Notes under the pieces: model-generated | What the model was told of the DNA's origin: nothing | The model's database searches: none | What the model saw: only the letters and a program-made list of their open reading frames with translations | Assembly: GCA_903925015.1 (NCBI GenBank) | Contig: CAIYDY010000146.1 | Span: 1 to 44,120 of the forward strand | Length of the DNA: 44,120 nt | Source of the DNA: an uncultured Acidobacteriia bacterium | GTDB lineage: Bacteria; Acidobacteriota; Terriglobia; Bryobacterales; Bryobacteraceae | Reading direction: 5' to 3' | Shown: in pieces, positions 41,910-44,120 of the stretch | Layout: every line of letters starts with the position of its first letter | Numbering within the stretch: the stretch's first letter is position 1 | Made by a program: the position numbers and the translations under genes

Positions 41910-42990
41910 GGCGTTTGTACTGGTACCAAGCTGCGCAGGCACCCTCGGCGGAGACCATGGGTGCTCCGAGGGGGTGCATCGGGGTGCACGTTGTTCCGAA
42001 GGCTGCGCATTGGACCGGCTTGCAGCGGCCTTGAAGAACCAGCGCGCTGATGCATTCGCGGGGCTCCTCCACATGGAGAGGTTCGAGCCGGAAGACCTTT
42101 TCGGCGTCAAACGTGGAGAATTCGTCCCTTAGACGGAGGCCGCTCGAACCGATTTCGCCGATGCCGCGCCATTTGCGGTCGGTGACGGTAAACACCTCGC
42201 GCATGATGTTTTGCGCTGGACGGTTGCCGAGGTAGTCGACGGAGCGCGAGTACTGGTTTTCGACTTCGGCGCGGCCGCTTTCGAGCTGAACGACCAGCAT
42301 GGAGATGGCTTCGAGGAGGTCGACGGGTTCAAAGCCTCCGACGACGATTGGGACGTGGAATTCGCTGGCGAGAACCTCGTACTCTCGGAAACCCATGATG
42401 GCGCAAACGTGGCCGGGGGCGATGAATCCCTGGACACGGTTGCCGGGGGATTCGAGAATCAGTCGCATTGCGGGTGGAACCAGCACGTGCGATACCAACA
42501 TCGAGAAATTCGTGAGGCATTGACGGCGCGCCTGCCAGACTGCCATCGCGTTGGCCGGGGCCGTGGTCTCGAAACCGACTCCGAAGAAGACAACCTCGCG
42601 GGAGGGATTCGCGCGGGCGATCTGGACCGCATCCATCGGGGAATAGACAATGCGGACGTCGGCACCTTCGGATCTGGCTTGGAACAGGTCGCGGCGGGAA
42701 CCGGGGACGCGGAGCATGTCGCCGTAGGAGGTGAAGATTGTGTCCGGGCGGGCGGCGATCGCGATGGCCTGGTCGATCATCTCCAGAGGCGTGACGCAGA
42801 CGGGACAGCCGGGGCCGTGGACCAACTCGACGGAATCGGCAATCAGGTCGCCGATGCCGTAGCGCATGAGGGTGTGGGTTTGGCCGCCGCAGACTTCCAT
42901 GAGGACCCACGGCTTGGTGGACGCCCGGTTGATTTGTCCGGCGAGGGCCATGGCGATTGCCGGGTCGCGGTATTCATCGACGTACCTCAT
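41902..42990 (-). CDS. hypD: HypD Fe-S scaffold for Fe(CN)2CO assembly
   Basis: 362 residues. The conserved segments are present: [56 protein letters not shown], and the Cys-rich end [21 protein letters not shown] with [13 protein letters not shown], whose cysteines bind a [4Fe-4S] cluster. With HypC it holds the iron during CN and CO attachment. It shares ATGA with the hypC stop and its last codons overlap hypE. Confidence 0.96.
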   Translation of the reverse strand: MRYVDEYRDPAIAMALAGQINRASTKPWVLMEVCGGQTHTLMRYGIGDLIADSVELVHGPGCPVCVTPLEMIDQAIAIAARPDTIFTSYGDMLRVPGSRRDLFQARSEGADVRIVYSPMDAVQIARANPSREVVFFGVGFETTAPANAMAVWQARRQCLTNFSMLVSHVLVPPAMRLILESPGNRVQGFIAPGHVCAIMGFREYEVLASEFHVPIVVGGFEPVDLLEAISMLVVQLESGRAEVENQYSRSVDYLGNRPAQNIMREVFTVTDRKWRGIGEIGSSGLRLRDEFSTFDAEKVFRLEPLHVEEPRECISALVLQGRCKPVQCAAFGTTCTPMHPLGAPMVSAEGACAAWYQYKRHV

Positions 42991-43238
42991 GCGGCGTACC
43001 CCTCTTCGCTCAGAGCGCCGATGGACTTCAGGTAGGCGAAAGTGCGGTGGGCTTCGGAGGCGTCGATCCGGGAGATGGCGAATCCGACATGCACGAGGAC
43101 GTAGTCGCCGACAACGGCTTCAGGGGTGAAGGCAAGGTTGATGCTCTTACGTATGCCACAGAAATCGACGTTGGCGGAGCGGAATGCGGGGTCATCCCCT
43201 GTCAGATCGACCACTCGTCCTGGTACTGCAAGGCACAT
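42987..43238 (-). CDS. hypC: HypC chaperone
   Basis: 83 residues. It starts [12 protein letters not shown], with the essential N-terminal Cys2, then [32 protein letters not shown], the usual HypC barrel. It partners HypD and brings the iron cofactor to the large subunit. It is the first gene of the operon. No Shine-Dalgarno site is evident before the ATG, so initiation may be weak or the transcript may start close to the ATG. Confidence 0.95.
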   Translation of the reverse strand: MCLAVPGRVVDLTGDDPAFRSANVDFCGIRKSINLAFTPEAVVGDYVLVHVGFAISRIDASEAHRTFAYLKSIGALSEEGYAA

Positions 43239-43251
43239 GTGGAACGGTCAT

Positions 43252-43267
43252 TGCAGGTGGAAGGCCA
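43252..43267 (-). promoter_or_regulatory. Weak candidate sigma-54 promoter for the hydrogenase operon
   Basis: On the minus strand TGGCCTTCCACCTGCA has GG and GC ten bases apart, as in -24/-12 promoters (consensus TGGCAC-N5-TTGCA). The inferred start would be only about three bases before the hypC ATG, which is odd, so this may be chance. Hydrogenase operons elsewhere are often under sigma-54 control. Confidence 0.2.
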
Positions 43268-43373
43268 CAAGGAACGGGGTTGAAAGCGGGGGAGATCAGG
43301 GGAAATCGGGGTCGAATGGCCGTTTGTTGCGCCAAGGAACGCAGGAGACGCAACGCCAAGCGAACCAACGCAG

Positions 43374-43412
43374 CGCAAAACAAGCGGCGGTGAACCGGCC
43401 GCCTGTTTTGCG
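43374..43412 (-). terminator. Probable terminator downstream of the sugar kinase
   Basis: A long inverted repeat: CGCAAAACA and GCGGC pair with GCCGC and TGTTTTGCG, one mismatch between the blocks. It lies ten bases after the kinase stop (43422) and ahead of the hydrogenase operon. On the minus strand the second arm is T-rich (TTGTTTTG) but no further U-run follows, so it is an imperfect intrinsic terminator. Confidence 0.6.
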
Positions 43413-43421
43413 TGATCGCGA

Positions 43422-44120
43422 TTAGCGCTGGATACGGGCGGAACCGCCCTTGGCGAAGGCCTTGACTTGGTCCAAGGTCGCCATGGTGGTGTCGCCCGGG
43501 AAGGTGGTCAGCAGGGCTCCGTGCGCCCAGCCGATCTTGACGGCCTCTTCCGGGGTCTCACCGGCGAGCAGGCCGTAGATGAAGCCGGATGCGAAGCCGT
43601 CGCCGCCGCCGACGCGGTCGATGACGTTGAGGTCGCAGTGGGGGGCCTGGATCATTTTCCCGGAGCCGTCCTGGCCCATGAAGTAAGCCACTGCACTCCA
43701 CGTGTGGTGCGAGGTGGAGTGCACTTCGCGCAGGGTCGTCGCGACCACCTTGACGTTCGGGAACTTGCGGACAACATCGTCCATCATGCCCGCGAACATG
43801 CCGATATCGAGCTTGGAGGATGTCTCGACAGCCGGACCCTCGATACCGAGTCCCTTTTGCAGATCCTCCTCGTTGCCGACCAGCACGTCCACGTTTTCCA
43901 CGACGCGGCTCAGGGTGCTGATCGCGCGGTGTGCGCCGCCCGAGATCTTCCAGAGCTTCTCGCGGTAGTTGAGATCGAGCGAGGTGACGACCCCATGCCG
44001 CTTGGCCGCCTGCATCGCTTCAATGATCAACTCGCCGGTGGTTTCCGAAAGGGCGGCGAAGATGCCGCCCGAGTGGAACCAGCGGACATTGTTGTCACCG
44101 AAGATGGCGTCCCAATCGAA
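43422..44120 (-). CDS. kdgK: 2-keto-3-deoxygluconate kinase-like PfkB sugar kinase (N-terminus cut off)
   Basis: 232 C-terminal residues are visible; the frame is open to the right edge at 44120 (FDWDAIFGDNNVRWFHSGG), so the real start lies outside. PfkB motifs: SLDLNYREKLWK, a substrate-loop region with VLVGNEEDL, ATTLREVHS, and the catalytic-base motif DRVGGGDGFASGFIYGLL, where GGGD replaces the usual GAGD. The C-terminal GALLTTFPGDTTMATLDQV is typical of KDG kinases, which phosphorylate 2-dehydro-3-deoxygluconate in pectin and alginate breakdown. Its transcription precedes that of the hydrogenase operon on the same strand, with a likely terminator between. Confidence 0.85.
   Translation of the reverse strand, partial: FDWDAIFGDNNVRWFHSGGIFAALSETTGELIIEAMQAAKRHGVVTSLDLNYREKLWKISGGAHRAISTLSRVVENVDVLVGNEEDLQKGLGIEGPAVETSSKLDIGMFAGMMDDVVRKFPNVKVVATTLREVHSTSHHTWSAVAYFMGQDGSGKMIQAPHCDLNVIDRVGGGDGFASGFIYGLLAGETPEEAVKIGWAHGALLTTFPGDTTMATLDQVKAFAKGGSARIQR

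Noticed and set aside
1-44120. tRNA, rRNA, CRISPR array, IS element or prophage
   Set aside because: No cloverleaf, rRNA segment, regular repeat-spacer pattern, transposase motif or phage gene was recognised anywhere in the window.

Overview
The window looks like a chromosomal segment of a GC-rich acidobacterium of the Bryobacter/Solibacter group (order Bryobacterales). The pointers are protein types rather than an rRNA: a C-terminal domain of the 'Solibacter uncharacterized' TIGR03437 kind on a large surface protein, a coupled DUF1552/DUF1592 pair, several secreted esterases and peptidases, a PEP-CTERM protein, and a TonB receptor with an N-terminal carboxypeptidase-regulatory-like domain. 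No rRNA, tRNA, IS element, phage or CRISPR array was seen.

Layout. Positions 1-6042 (minus strand) hold a cut-off DUF2147 gene, a secreted esterase, a Phd-like antitoxin next to what looks like the tail of a lost PIN toxin, and the DUF1592 cytochrome and DUF1552 genes joined by a TAATG overlap. Positions 6086-8856 are a small gene graveyard: a 5'-truncated sialidase, a frameshifted general-stress-type protein and a doubly frameshifted rubrerythrin/haem-binding fusion, with two small exported proteins between them. Positions 9179-12562 encode an 1127-residue ice-binding-type adhesin with two DUF3494 domains around four Ig-like repeats, closed by a perfect 16-bp bidirectional terminator. Positions 12642-18082 carry an AI-2E-family permease overlapping a P-type cation ATPase, divergent from an acyl-CoA synthetase. 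Positions 18102-19446 are a lower-GC ACP plus GNAT-like pair. Positions 19600-24851 hold a secreted alpha/beta hydrolase, two overlapping SPFH membrane proteins, two small unknown genes and an outer-membrane barrel. Positions 24934-26853 encode a YHYH plus Lcl_C fusion. Positions 26861-29893 form a B12 unit: cobalamin riboswitch, TonB receptor, PduO-type adenosyltransferase. Then come a PEP-CTERM protein and a CocE-type hydrolase.

Positions 33445-43238 are a compact [NiFe]-hydrogenase operon on the minus strand, read as hypC-hypD-hypE-hypA-hypB-small subunit-large subunit-cytochrome b-maturation protease-hypF, followed by a LigB-type dioxygenase at 32642. Nearly all junctions overlap or are a few bases apart. 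HypF, HypE, HypC and HypD make the Fe(CN)2CO moiety, HypA and HypB deliver nickel, the protease trims the large subunit, the Tat signal on the small subunit exports the dimer, and the b-type cytochrome passes electrons from H2 to the quinone pool. HypA is short and lacks its zinc ribbon, which is the most unusual biochemical feature of the window. The right edge cuts a 2-keto-3-deoxygluconate kinase gene.
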